From contig NZ_CP119127.1 in assembly GCF_030128825.1 (NCBI RefSeq), positions 3,038,001-3,102,000 on the forward strand: DNA of 64,000 bases, written 5' to 3'. Source of the DNA: Sphingobium sp. WTD-1. GTDB lineage: Bacteria; Pseudomonadota; Alphaproteobacteria; Sphingomonadales; Sphingomonadaceae. Below, in pieces: positions 37,776 to 46,340 of the stretch; position 1 is the first letter of the stretch, and each line of letters begins with the position of its first letter. Under the pieces are notes generated by a model. That model saw only the letters and a program-made list of their open reading frames with translations. It did no database searches and had not been told where the DNA came from. The position numbers and the translations under genes were made by a program.

Positions 37776-38636
37776 GTGAATATATCTGAACAACTAACTG
37801 AAATTGCTTATGCAAAGGTCAATCTGGCCTTGCATGTGCGAGAGCGCCGCGCAGATGGCTATCATGCGCTGGAAAGCCTGTTCGTCTTTGCCGAGGATGG
37901 GGATATTCTCCGCGCTCGGCAGCGCGACGATGGTGTCATCACGCTCGCCGTGGAAGGCCCTTGTGGCGCCGGCCTGGGCGGTGACGAGGACAATCTGGTG
38001 ATGCGGGCGGCGCGGCGCCTTCAGGCGGCCACCGGGATAATGGCCGGTGCCGATATCCGGCTCGACAAGCGGCTGCCGGTTGCGTCCGGCATTGGCGGCG
38101 GTTCGGCGGATGCGGCCGCGACGCTGCGCTTGCTGATGCGCCTCTGGAATATTGCCGTGGAAGACGCTGTATTACAGCAATTATCCCTGTCGCTCGGGTC
38201 GGACGTACCGGCCTGCTTGACCAGCATCACGCAACTGGTGCGCGGCCGCGGCGAACTGCTGGAGGCGCAGGCACTGGATGACCTGTCGGGCCGGCCGATG
38301 CTGCTGGTCAATCCGCGGGTTGGCGTCTCGACGGCGTCGGTCTTTGCCGGCTGGGACAGGATCGATCGCGGTGCGCTCGATGCGCTTGATATTGACGGGC
38401 TTGTGCGCGACGGGCGCAATGATCTGGAGGCGCCGGCTCTGCTGTTGGCGCCGGTGATCGGTGAAGTGCTGGAGGCGGTGCAGGCGCAACGGCCACGGCT
38501 CGCGCGCATGTCCGGGTCGGGCGCGACCTGTTTTGCGCTGTTCGATAACGGGCAGGCAATGGCGCAGGCCGCGACGGCCCTGCGCCGTGATCATCCGGAT
38601 TGGTGGGTGATGGAAACGAGGATCAGGACATCATGA
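37776..38636 (+). CDS. ispE: 4-diphosphocytidyl-2-C-methyl-D-erythritol kinase
   Basis: MEP-pathway kinase of isoprenoid synthesis. About 286 aa GHMP kinase: EIAYAKVNLALHV at the start, the phosphate loop PVASGIGGGSADAA, and C-terminal ARMSGSGATCFALF. Two weak starts compete, GTG 37776 and TTG 37761, in a locally AT-rich stretch; neither has a clear ribosome site. The stop overlaps the next ATG. Confidence 0.92.
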   Translation: MNISEQLTEIAYAKVNLALHVRERRADGYHALESLFVFAEDGDILRARQRDDGVITLAVEGPCGAGLGGDEDNLVMRAARRLQAATGIMAGADIRLDKRLPVASGIGGGSADAAATLRLLMRLWNIAVEDAVLQQLSLSLGSDVPACLTSITQLVRGRGELLEAQALDDLSGRPMLLVNPRVGVSTASVFAGWDRIDRGALDALDIDGLVRDGRNDLEAPALLLAPVIGEVLEAVQAQRPRLARMSGSGATCFALFDNGQAMAQAATALRRDHPDWWVMETRIRTS

Positions 38637-39349
38637 GCGAAGCCTTCACCACCATGCGGAAGGGCGATCTCGACCTGCTGATCATCGTCGATCATGCCTC
38701 GGCCCATGTCCCCGACGATATCGACCTGGGCATCGATCCGGCGCTGCTTCGCGACCATATCGCGATCGACATCGGCGTGGCGGAAGTCAGCCAGTTGCTC
38801 GCCGCGCAACTGGGCTGCTCGACGATCCTGGCTGGCATCTCCCGCCTGGTCATCGATCTCAATCGCGAAGAGGATGCACCCGGCCTGTTGCCGGTGATGA
38901 GTGACGGCCATGCCATTCCGGGCAATCGCGACGCCGATCTGGCCGAACGGATGCGCCGCTTCCATCATCCCTATCATCATCAGGTGGCGGCGATCCTTGA
39001 CGGCATGACGTCACCTTTCATCCTGTCCGTGCATAGCTTCACGCCGCGCCTGGCGAGCGATTCGGCGCAGCAGCGGCCCTGGGATATCGGCATTCTCTAT
39101 AATCAGGATGATCGGGCGGCGCGGATCGCCATTCCGATGCTGGCGGCGGCGGGCCTGAATGTCGGCGACCAACTGCCCTATTCGGGGCAATTGCTCAACG
39201 CGACCATGAACCGCCATGCCGAAGCCAATGGCATCCCCTATCTGGGGATCGAGATGCGGCAGGACCTGGTTGGCGATGCTGCCGGGCAGCGTCGCTTTGC
39301 CGATCTGCTCGGGCCGATCGTGCTGGAATGCCGCAACCGGCTGAGTTGA
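38633..39349 (+). CDS. N-formylglutamate amidohydrolase
   Basis: 238 aa HutG-type zinc hydrolase (IIVDHASAHVPDDI, SRLVIDLNRE, LSVHSFTPRL, GIEMRQDL) releasing formate from N-formylglutamate, or acting on a related N-acyl substrate. No hut genes are nearby, so the physiological substrate is open. Coupled to ispE by an ATGA overlap. Confidence 0.85.
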   Translation: MSEAFTTMRKGDLDLLIIVDHASAHVPDDIDLGIDPALLRDHIAIDIGVAEVSQLLAAQLGCSTILAGISRLVIDLNREEDAPGLLPVMSDGHAIPGNRDADLAERMRRFHHPYHHQVAAILDGMTSPFILSVHSFTPRLASDSAQQRPWDIGILYNQDDRAARIAIPMLAAAGLNVGDQLPYSGQLLNATMNRHAEANGIPYLGIEMRQDLVGDAAGQRRFADLLGPIVLECRNRLS

Positions 39350-39400
39350 TGGTGCGGTCTAACATGCCGGGCTATAATGGTGTCGAAAGGGGATATTCTG

Positions 39401-39757
39401 ATGGGGCTGCGATTGTCTGGCGCATTATTGCTGGCGGGGCTGGCCCTGACGGGATGTGACGGCAAGGGTGGTCGGACTGGAGCGATCGCCGATGACGACA
39501 GCCTGATCGACTGCGCGATCGGCAAGGGCGATTGGTCGCGGGCGTGCGGCGTCGAACGCGAGGGCGACATGCTGACCCTGCGCCATCCTGACGGCGGGTT
39601 CCGGCGGCTCAGGATCGTGCAGGACGGGCGTGGCTTGGTTTCGGCCGATGGTGCCGAGGACGCAAAGCTCACCATTATCGACAAGGGGCTGGTCGAAGTG
39701 ACGATCGGTATCGACCAGTATCGGCTGCCCGCTACCGTGGCGGCCAAGTCGGACTGA
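39401..39757 (+). CDS. Small lipoprotein
   Basis: 118 aa with a lipoprotein signal (MGLRLSGALLLAGLALTGC; lipobox LTGC, Cys19). The mature part is mostly beta-like with a Cys pair (DCAIGKGDWSRACG). AAGGGGA lies upstream of ATG 39401. The stop shares one base with the nnr start. Function unknown. Confidence 0.75.
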   Translation: MGLRLSGALLLAGLALTGCDGKGGRTGAIADDDSLIDCAIGKGDWSRACGVEREGDMLTLRHPDGGFRRLRIVQDGRGLVSADGAEDAKLTIIDKGLVEVTIGIDQYRLPATVAAKSD

Positions 39758-41148
39758 TGGTGCCCGACCCGATATTGACGGCAGCAGCCATGCGCGCGGC
39801 CGAGCAGGCGGCTTTTAATGCCGGGGTCGATCCTTACGAACTGATGGAACGAGCCGGCGCGGCGGCGGCGCATATTATCTGGCGCGCGGGGCATCGGCGC
39901 GATGTACTGGTCCTCTGTGGTCTTGGCAATAATGGCGGTGATGGCTTTGTTATTGCGCGGATATTGCGCGAACTTGGCGTGCCGGTGCGGGTCGCCTCCA
40001 TAGGGGATAGTCGCACTGCGTCCGCCCAGCGGGCCAGGGCTTTATGGGGTGGCCCGGTAGAGCCGCTGGCGGACGCCGCGCCGGCTGCGCAACTGGTCGA
40101 CGCGCTGTTCGGCACAGGGCTGACGCGCGGCCTGGATGCGGCTGTCGCGGACCGGTTGGGCGCATTGGTGGCGCATGCCAATCACAGCTATGCGATCGAC
40201 CTGCCCAGCGGGGTGGGGACCGATGATGGCCTGCTATTGTCGGCGGTGCCGAAGTTCGGTGTGACGATCGCGCTGGGGGCGTTCAAGCCCGCGCATCTGT
40301 TGCAGCCGGCGGCGGACCTTATGGGGAGGCTGGTGCGGGCGGACATCGGCATAGCCATGCCGCAGCATGTGCATGTGCTTGCACCGCCGCGGCTCCGTGC
40401 GCCTGATGCCGTTGCACATAAATATAGTCGGGGTCTAGTTGGGGTTGTTGGAGGCGCCATGCCGGGCGCGGCGGCGCTGGCAGCGGCCGCAGCGGCCCAT
40501 TCCGGTGCTGGGATGGTGAGGCGCTATGACGCTTCACCTTGTGAGGCCGGGCTGCACGCCATCGTTCATCAGCAGATTGAGGATGTCATTGTTCTGCGCG
40601 CTTCCCTTTCCGACCTTCGGCTGGCGTCTGTGCTGGTCGGTCCGGGACTGGGCCGGGCAGAGGGCGCGCAAGCGCGCCTCGACGCAGCGCTGGCATGTAA
40701 GCGTCCAGTGGTATTGGACGCCGATGCACTGACCCTGTTGGCCGGCAAAGCTGAGACCCATGTCCCCGCCGGATCGATCCTGACCCCGCATGAGGGCGAA
40801 TTCGTCCGGTTGTTCGGCAATCTGCCGGGCAGCAAGATCGATCGGGCGCTGGCGGCGGCGCGCATGACGAACGCGATCATGATCTACAAGGGCGCGGATA
40901 GCGTGATCGCCGCGCCGGATGGCCGGGTAGCCGTGGCGCGGAGTGCTTCGACCTGGCTGTCCACCGCTGGAACGGGCGATGTGCTGGCTGGCTTGGCGGC
41001 CGGGCGACTGGCCGTGACCGGCGATCCATTCCGCGCGGCGTGTGAGGCGGTGTGGTTGCATGGGGAGGCTGCGCGAAGGGCTGGGCCGGCTTTTGTCGCG
41101 GATGATTTGCTTGCTGCGCTTCCAGCCGCTATCGGCTCGCGGCTGTGA
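39757..41148 (+). CDS. nnr: Bifunctional NAD(P)H-hydrate epimerase/dehydratase
   Basis: Repairs damaged NAD(P)H hydrates. 463 aa: N-terminal YjeF_N epimerase domain (CGLGNNGGDGFVIARIL, DALFGTGLTRG) and C-terminal ribokinase-like dehydratase domain (LTPHEGEFVRLFG, STAGTGDVLAGLAAG). It lies between a lipoprotein and an RNA methyltransferase gene, overlapping both. Confidence 0.93.
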   Translation: MVPDPILTAAAMRAAEQAAFNAGVDPYELMERAGAAAAHIIWRAGHRRDVLVLCGLGNNGGDGFVIARILRELGVPVRVASIGDSRTASAQRARALWGGPVEPLADAAPAAQLVDALFGTGLTRGLDAAVADRLGALVAHANHSYAIDLPSGVGTDDGLLLSAVPKFGVTIALGAFKPAHLLQPAADLMGRLVRADIGIAMPQHVHVLAPPRLRAPDAVAHKYSRGLVGVVGGAMPGAAALAAAAAAHSGAGMVRRYDASPCEAGLHAIVHQQIEDVIVLRASLSDLRLASVLVGPGLGRAEGAQARLDAALACKRPVVLDADALTLLAGKAETHVPAGSILTPHEGEFVRLFGNLPGSKIDRALAAARMTNAIMIYKGADSVIAAPDGRVAVARSASTWLSTAGTGDVLAGLAAGRLAVTGDPFRAACEAVWLHGEAARRAGPAFVADDLLAALPAAIGSRL

Positions 41149-42350
41149 CCCACGATAATGATCTCATCCTCCGCATCGCCGCCAAGGGCGATGGCGTGAC
41201 CGCCGATGGGCGGCATTTCGCACTGGTAGCACCGGGCGACCGGATTGCCGCCGATGGCAGCATCATCGCCGGCCCGCATCATGTCGATGCGCCCTGCATC
41301 CATTTTCCCGGTTGCGGTGGCTGCGAGTTGCAGCAGATCGACGAGCCGAGCCTCGCTGATTTCGTCAGCGCCCGCGTGACCGGCGCCTTGGCCGGGCAGG
41401 GCGTGGTGTCGCAGGCGATACTGCCGGCGCATGTCTCGCCGCCGCGCACGCGTCGCCGCGCCTCGCTGCGGGCTGCGCGGCAGGGCAGGCGGATCACCAT
41501 CGGCTTTGCCGAGCAGGGCAGCCATGTGCTGGTCGACCTGACGATGTGCGAAATCCTCGATCCGCGCCTGTTCGCACTGATCGCGCCGCTGCGGACGATG
41601 CTGCTGACCTGCCTGCCCGACAAGCGCGCCGCGCATGTGCGCATGTCGCTGACCGACCAGGGCGTCGACCTGCTGCTGGAAGGCGTGAAGGTCGAGGGGC
41701 TGGCGGCGGACGAGGCGCTGGGCGATTTCGCCCGCGGACACGCTCTGGCACGGCTGACGATCGACCAGGGCGATGGCCCCGAAACCCGTTGGGAGCCGGA
41801 ACCAGTGACCGTCAGCTTCGGCGGTGTCGCGGTCGGCTTCCCGCCCTATTCCTTCCTGCAGGCGACGCCCGATGGTGAGGCGGCGCTGGTTAAGGCAGTG
41901 CAGGATGCGTTGCCCGCGACCGGTGCTGTCGCCGACCTGTTCTGCGGCCTTGGCACCTTTGCACTGGCGATCGGCGTTAATCGGCCGGTCTATGCGGCGG
42001 AGGGCGCGCGCGATCTGGTGCTATCGCTCAAGCTTGCGGGCCATCGCGCGCAGCGGCGCATGGTGGCGGATCATCGCGACCTGTTCCGTCGCCCGCTGAC
42101 GCCCGAGGAACTGAACCGCTTTGCCGTCGTGGTGATCGATCCGCCCCGTGCTGGTGCGCGCGAACAGGCGATGCAGCTGGCGCAGTCGACCGTGCCGCTG
42201 ATCGCTTATGTCTCGTGCAATCCGGGCAGCTTCGCCCGCGATGCTGCGCATCTGGTGGCGGGCGGCTATGTGCTCGACAGCGTCATGCCGGTCGGCCAGT
42301 TCCGCTGGTCCACCCATGTCGAGCTGGTCGGGATTTTCCGGCGCCCCTGA
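41145..42350 (+). CDS. TrmA/RumA-like RNA methyltransferase
   Basis: 401 aa SAM-dependent uracil-C5 RNA methyltransferase. An Fe-S region near the N terminus reads FPGCGGCELQQ, with a preceding Cys and a later MCEI. The SAM motif is ADLFCGLGTFAL, DPPRAGAR precedes the catalytic-Cys motif YVSCNPGSFARDA. Whether it acts on tRNA or 23S rRNA cannot be told. GTG start at 41145 inside the nnr stop. Confidence 0.9.
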   Translation: MTHDNDLILRIAAKGDGVTADGRHFALVAPGDRIAADGSIIAGPHHVDAPCIHFPGCGGCELQQIDEPSLADFVSARVTGALAGQGVVSQAILPAHVSPPRTRRRASLRAARQGRRITIGFAEQGSHVLVDLTMCEILDPRLFALIAPLRTMLLTCLPDKRAAHVRMSLTDQGVDLLLEGVKVEGLAADEALGDFARGHALARLTIDQGDGPETRWEPEPVTVSFGGVAVGFPPYSFLQATPDGEAALVKAVQDALPATGAVADLFCGLGTFALAIGVNRPVYAAEGARDLVLSLKLAGHRAQRRMVADHRDLFRRPLTPEELNRFAVVVIDPPRAGAREQAMQLAQSTVPLIAYVSCNPGSFARDAAHLVAGGYVLDSVMPVGQFRWSTHVELVGIFRRP

Positions 42351-42405
42351 GCGATTTCCTACGAAGTTCACACCGTCGTGGAGGGGTAAAATGCCCCAAA
42401 GAAAA

Positions 42406-42436
42406 TCCCCCGCTGCGAGGGGGCGGCAGCGAGGGA
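42406..42436. repeat. Extragenic inverted repeat (REP-like)
   Basis: 11-bp arms (TCCCCCGCTGC / GCAGCGAGGGA, one mismatch) with a 9-nt G-rich loop, in the spacer between two convergent genes. The composition is like dispersed extragenic palindromes; only one copy is in this window. Confidence 0.4.
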
Positions 42437-42478
42437 TATAGTCTTTCGTTCGATCCTCGGCCTATGCGGGCCGTTGGG

Positions 42479-42511
42479 CGGGCACCCTCTCCTAAAGGGG
42501 AGCGGCGCCCG
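42479..42511. terminator. Hairpin between convergent genes
   Basis: CGGGC...GCCCG closes an inner CTCTCC-TAAA-GGGGAG stem. It ends three bases before the odc stop and could terminate either strand, although T tracts are short. Confidence 0.45.
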
Positions 42512-42513
42512 TC

Positions 42514-43707
42514 TTAACCGAGCTTGATGACAGTTGCGCGACGACGGGCCGGCAGAGTTTCGGCATAGAGGCTGGCCATCGGCTCGTCCGACACTTCGAT
42601 CGTCGATTCCGACGTGAAGCCGTTGAAGCCGGTGCGCATCGCCGCGCCATAGGCGCCGAGCATGCCGATCTCGATATAGTCGCCGACTTTCACGTCCGCA
42701 GGGAGCATGAACGGGCCGACCATATGGTCCATGTCGTCGCAGGTCGGGCCGTAGAAGGAAAAGCCTTCCAGCTCTTCCTCGCTCTCATCCCCGCGCAGCA
42801 GGGCGACGGGGAAACGCCAGCCGATATGCGCGGCATCGAACAATGCGCCATAGGCGCCGTCGTTGATGTAGAGTTCCTGGCCACGGCGGCGTTCGACGCG
42901 CACGATGATCGAGCTGTACTCGGCCGACAGCGCGCGGCCGGGTTCGCACCACAATTCCGATGAATAGCTGACGGGCAGGCTTTCGAAGCCGCGATGGATC
43001 GCTTCGAAATAATTTTCGAGCGCGACCGGCTCCATGCCCGGATAGATGGACGGGAAGCCGCCGCCGACATCGATGATGTCGACCGTGACGGCTGCGTCCA
43101 CGATCGCGGCGCGCACACGCTCGATCGCATCGCTATAGGCCTGGGGGCTCATCGCTTGGCTGCCGACATGGAAGCAGATGCCCAGCGCATCGGCGGCCTG
43201 ACGGGTTGCCATCAACAGCTCGCGGGTTTCGCCCAGCTCCGCGCCGAACTTCGACGCCAGGCTGAGTTCCGAATGTTCGGACGAGACGCGCAGGCGCACG
43301 CACAGCTCCAGATCGGTCGCATCACCGGTGGCGCGCATGATCTTTTCCAGCTCGTCGATCGTGTCGAGCGAGAAGGTGCGCACGCCATGGACATGGTAAG
43401 CTTCCGCGATCGCTTCCTCGGCCTTGACCGGGTGCATGAAGCAGAGCTTGGCCTTGCCTTCGAGCGTTTCGGCAACGAGACGCACTTCGGCAATCGAGGC
43501 CACGTCGAAATGCGTGATGCCCGATGCGAAAAGCGTACGGATCAGATCAGGAGACGGATTCGCCTTGACTGCATAGAGCGAGCGACCCGGAAACTTCTCA
43601 GTGAAGAAACGGGCGGCCCGAGCTGCGGCTTCGGGACGGATCAGCGTTACCGGTGCTGCCGGTGTGAGGGCGGTCGCTACCCCCAGCGCGCTATGATGCT
43701 TGTGCAA
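42514..43707 (-). CDS. odc: Ornithine decarboxylase (fold type III)
   Basis: PLP enzyme making putrescine from ornithine. 397 aa with the PLP lysine in YAVKANPSP (Lys48), the phosphate-binding DVGGGFPSIYPG, and the catalytic Cys motif YGPTCDDMD typical of ornithine decarboxylases. TTG 43707 is used because GGAGGT lies nine bases upstream. The gene is preceded by a 260-nt structured spacer and belongs to a polyamine locus. Confidence 0.9.
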   Translation of the reverse strand: MHKHHSALGVATALTPAAPVTLIRPEAAARAARFFTEKFPGRSLYAVKANPSPDLIRTLFASGITHFDVASIAEVRLVAETLEGKAKLCFMHPVKAEEAIAEAYHVHGVRTFSLDTIDELEKIMRATGDATDLELCVRLRVSSEHSELSLASKFGAELGETRELLMATRQAADALGICFHVGSQAMSPQAYSDAIERVRAAIVDAAVTVDIIDVGGGFPSIYPGMEPVALENYFEAIHRGFESLPVSYSSELWCEPGRALSAEYSSIIVRVERRRGQELYINDGAYGALFDAAHIGWRFPVALLRGDESEEELEGFSFYGPTCDDMDHMVGPFMLPADVKVGDYIEIGMLGAYGAAMRTGFNGFTSESTIEVSDEPMASLYAETLPARRRATVIKLG

Positions 43708-43950
43708 CTCAAGGGACCTCCAGTGTAGTTCAGGGCGAAAAAGCTGCCTTGCGGTGGAAGTCCCATGGGGCAGCGAGCGGCCGATATATGCGGTGGGGTC
43801 CCCCCTGTAAAGCGCATATGAAAATTTTGTTGCGCAGCCCGCTATGAAACGTGCGTCATCCTGGATGGGTCGTTGAAAAGGCAGGATATTTCGGCCGGGC
43901 GAAAGATAGTTTCCGTGAAATTAACGCGGAATTTCACACGCCCGGCCGGG
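43708..43950 (-). ncRNA. Structured leader of odc, candidate speF motif
   Basis: The spacer upstream of odc holds a two-tier hairpin: outer 9-bp stem 43893-43901 / 43939-43947 (GGCCGGGCG / CGCCCGGCC) and inner 8-bp stem 43915-43922 / 43930-43937 (GTGAAATT / AATTTCAC), separated by a 13-nt internal loop and one bulge. A second stem pairs 43786-43792 with 43813-43819. Alphaproteobacterial ornithine decarboxylase genes of this type are known to carry the speF leader RNA. I have not matched a covariance model; the upper hairpin could instead terminate nspC. Confidence 0.45.
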
Positions 43951-43967
43951 CAGAAACAGGAATGGAA

Positions 43968-45140
43968 TCAGGACAGGCGGCCCTTGAAATCCGCGTAGGA
44001 AAAGCTGCGGATTTCCCGGAGTTCATCGCTCTGGGAATTCCACAGCCAGATGGCGGGCAGGGGCACGCCGTTGAAGGTGTTGGTCTTCACCATCGAATAA
44101 TGGGCCTGGTCCAGGAAGGCGATGCGCGCGCCCGCTTCGGCGCCGCCAGGCACCCGATAATCGCCGATGATATCGCCCGCCAGGCAGGATGGGCCGCCCA
44201 GGCGCGTGACCGGGCCGTCTTCCTGCTCATGCAGCATGGCGGGGCGATAGGGTGCCTCGATCACGTCGGGCATGTGGCAGGTGGCGCTGATGTCGGTGAT
44301 TGCGACGGCCATGCCATTGTCGATCACGTCGAGGATCTCGCCGACCAGGATGCCCGCATCGAGCGCCATCGCCTCGCCCGGCTCGATATAGAGTTCAAGC
44401 CCGGTCTGCGCCTTGATCGCCTGAAGGAAGGCGATCAACTCGTCGATCTGGTAGTCGGCGCGGGTGACATGGTGGCCACCGCCGAAGTTCAGCCATTTGA
44501 GGCCGGTAACATGGGGCATGACGAACGGCTCGATCGCCGCCCAGGTGCGCTGGAGCGGCAGGAAATCCTGTTCGCACAGATTATGGACGTGGAGGCCGTC
44601 AACGCCGTCCAGATGCTCTGCGCGCAACTGGTCGATCGGGAAGCCGAGGCGGCTATGCGGCTGCGACGGGTCATATTTGGGCACCTCGCCCTCCGGGTGG
44701 AGCGGATTGATGCGCAGGCCGATGTCGAAGATGCGACCTTCTGCGCGCGCGGCGTCGATCACCGGCTTCATCCGGGCGATCTGGCCAGGGCTGTTGAAGA
44801 TCACATGGTCGGAAATCTTGAGGATTTCGGCCAGATCGTCGGGCTTGTAGGCGGCGCAATAGGTCGCGACCTCGCCCTGATATTCCTCGCGGCCAAGCCG
44901 AGCTTCATAGATGCCCGAGGCGCAGACGCCGTCGAGATATTCGCCCAGCACGCCGCCCAACGACCACATGGAAAAGGCCTTGAGCGCGCCCAGCACCTTG
45001 ATCCCGGCGCGGTCGCCGATATCGCGCAGCACCGACAGGTTGCGCCGCACGGCGGCTTCATCGACGACGAAGGCGGGCGAGGGGACGCGGTACAGGTCGA
45101 AATGGGCGAAAGCGGCGGGATCGCCAGCCTTGGTTTCCAT
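43968..45140 (-). CDS. nspC: Carboxynorspermidine decarboxylase
   Basis: Fold III PLP decarboxylase converting carboxy(nor)spermidine to (nor)spermidine. 390 aa: PLP lysine in LGALKAFSMW (Lys54), HNLCEQDF, LNFGGGHHVT, EPGEA. ATG 45140 with CAGGAG about ten bases upstream. With ornithine decarboxylase and carboxynorspermidine synthase on the same strand it completes an aspartate-semialdehyde-dependent spermidine route. Confidence 0.92.
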   Translation of the reverse strand: METKAGDPAAFAHFDLYRVPSPAFVVDEAAVRRNLSVLRDIGDRAGIKVLGALKAFSMWSLGGVLGEYLDGVCASGIYEARLGREEYQGEVATYCAAYKPDDLAEILKISDHVIFNSPGQIARMKPVIDAARAEGRIFDIGLRINPLHPEGEVPKYDPSQPHSRLGFPIDQLRAEHLDGVDGLHVHNLCEQDFLPLQRTWAAIEPFVMPHVTGLKWLNFGGGHHVTRADYQIDELIAFLQAIKAQTGLELYIEPGEAMALDAGILVGEILDVIDNGMAVAITDISATCHMPDVIEAPYRPAMLHEQEDGPVTRLGGPSCLAGDIIGDYRVPGGAEAGARIAFLDQAHYSMVKTNTFNGVPLPAIWLWNSQSDELREIRSFSYADFKGRLS

Positions 45141-45147
45141 GAAATTA

Positions 45148-46239
45148 TTACTCCTGATCCGCCAGCGGGCGGACATCGTTGATCAGGGCCTTGAGGACCA
45201 GGCCGGGTTCCTCGACCATCGGCATATGGGCCGAATGCTCGAACCAGATGGTCTTCTTGGCGGGGGCTTTCAACCGGTCCATCCATTGCGCGGCGAGCGG
45301 CGAGGGCACGGTATAGTCGGTGCGGCCGAGCAGCATGATCACCGGCAGCTTCATCTCGTGAACCTTGGCGAAGCTGACATCGGCGACGCGCGGCCACATG
45401 GTCGTGGTCGAAAATTCGCTGCCCACGCCCCAGGCCTTGCGGTCTTCGGGCGTATAGTCGGGCGACAGGCGCGGCGTCTGGAAATAGAGCGTCGGGTCGG
45501 GCCGGTCGGCCATCAGCGAGCCGTAAGGAATGGCATAGCGGCGCCAGCCGTCCGCCTTGTCGATCGTGAACGGCCCGCTGGCGGGATAGGGGGCAAGCGC
45601 CTCGATCGCCTTCACGGCATCGGTGTTGCTGGCCTTCCTTGCCTGCGCGATCGTCCAGTCCATGCCCATGCGTTCGCCCGCGCGGAAGTCGATCGCCTGG
45701 CCCATGCCGACATAGGCATAGAGCAGGTCGGGCCGCTTGATCGCCACCGACAGGCCGACGGCGGAGCCCCAGCTATGGCCGAGCAGGAAGACCTTGCGCT
45801 TGCCATAGCGGGCCTTGAGATAGTCGATCAGTTCGATGGCATCGTCGCGATAGCGATCCAGCGTCATGGTCGGAGCGATCGCCTTGGGATCATTCAGGGC
45901 ATAGCTTTTGCCAGCGCCGCGCTGGTCCCACTGGACGACGGTGAAGAAATCCTCCCATGGCCGTTGGAACGACCAGGCGAAGGGCATTTCCACCGCGCCG
46001 GGGCCGCCATGGACATAGATAAGAATTGGGTTGGCGCGATCGGCGCCGCGCACATTGATCGCCTGCCGCGCGCCGCCCAAGGTCACGACCAGATTTTCCT
46101 GGACGCCATTCGGCGTCACGATCCGGTTGACGTCGGCGACGATTGCCTTGGCCGGGGCATAGGGATCGGCGGGCTGCTGCGCAGAAACCGGCGCTCCAAA
46201 AAGAGAAAGCGCCAGAACGGCGCTCATCAGCTTTCGCAT
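45148..46239 (-). CDS. Secreted alpha/beta hydrolase
   Basis: 363 aa with a signal peptide (LMSAVLALSLFGAPVSAQ). Proline iminopeptidase-like features: oxyanion motif VHGGPGA, WDQRGAGKS, and nucleophile elbow GHSWGSAVG, with a late His in FEHSAHMPM. It sits between the two carboxyspermidine genes, seven bases from nspC. Substrate unknown; a periplasmic peptidase or esterase is likely. Confidence 0.85.
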   Translation of the reverse strand: MRKLMSAVLALSLFGAPVSAQQPADPYAPAKAIVADVNRIVTPNGVQENLVVTLGGARQAINVRGADRANPILIYVHGGPGAVEMPFAWSFQRPWEDFFTVVQWDQRGAGKSYALNDPKAIAPTMTLDRYRDDAIELIDYLKARYGKRKVFLLGHSWGSAVGLSVAIKRPDLLYAYVGMGQAIDFRAGERMGMDWTIAQARKASNTDAVKAIEALAPYPASGPFTIDKADGWRRYAIPYGSLMADRPDPTLYFQTPRLSPDYTPEDRKAWGVGSEFSTTTMWPRVADVSFAKVHEMKLPVIMLLGRTDYTVPSPLAAQWMDRLKAPAKKTIWFEHSAHMPMVEEPGLVLKALINDVRPLADQE

Positions 46240-46274
46240 TCCATCCCCTCCATCATACCGCTGTCACGGATCAA

Positions 46275-46324
46275 CATGCCGCCCCACTCCTATGAACGCG
46301 AGGTTCAATGAGTGGAGCGGCATG
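46275..46324. other. Three-tier 50-nt hairpin
   Basis: CATGCCGC / GCGGCATG, CCACTC / GAGTGG and TGAAC / GTTCA stack as 19 base pairs interrupted only by small bulges, around a GCGAG loop. It lies between the carboxynorspermidine synthase stop and the hydrolase start. No T tract follows on the minus strand, so a plain terminator is not certain. Confidence 0.55.
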
Positions 46325-46340
46325 TGATATCGCGTGTCGC

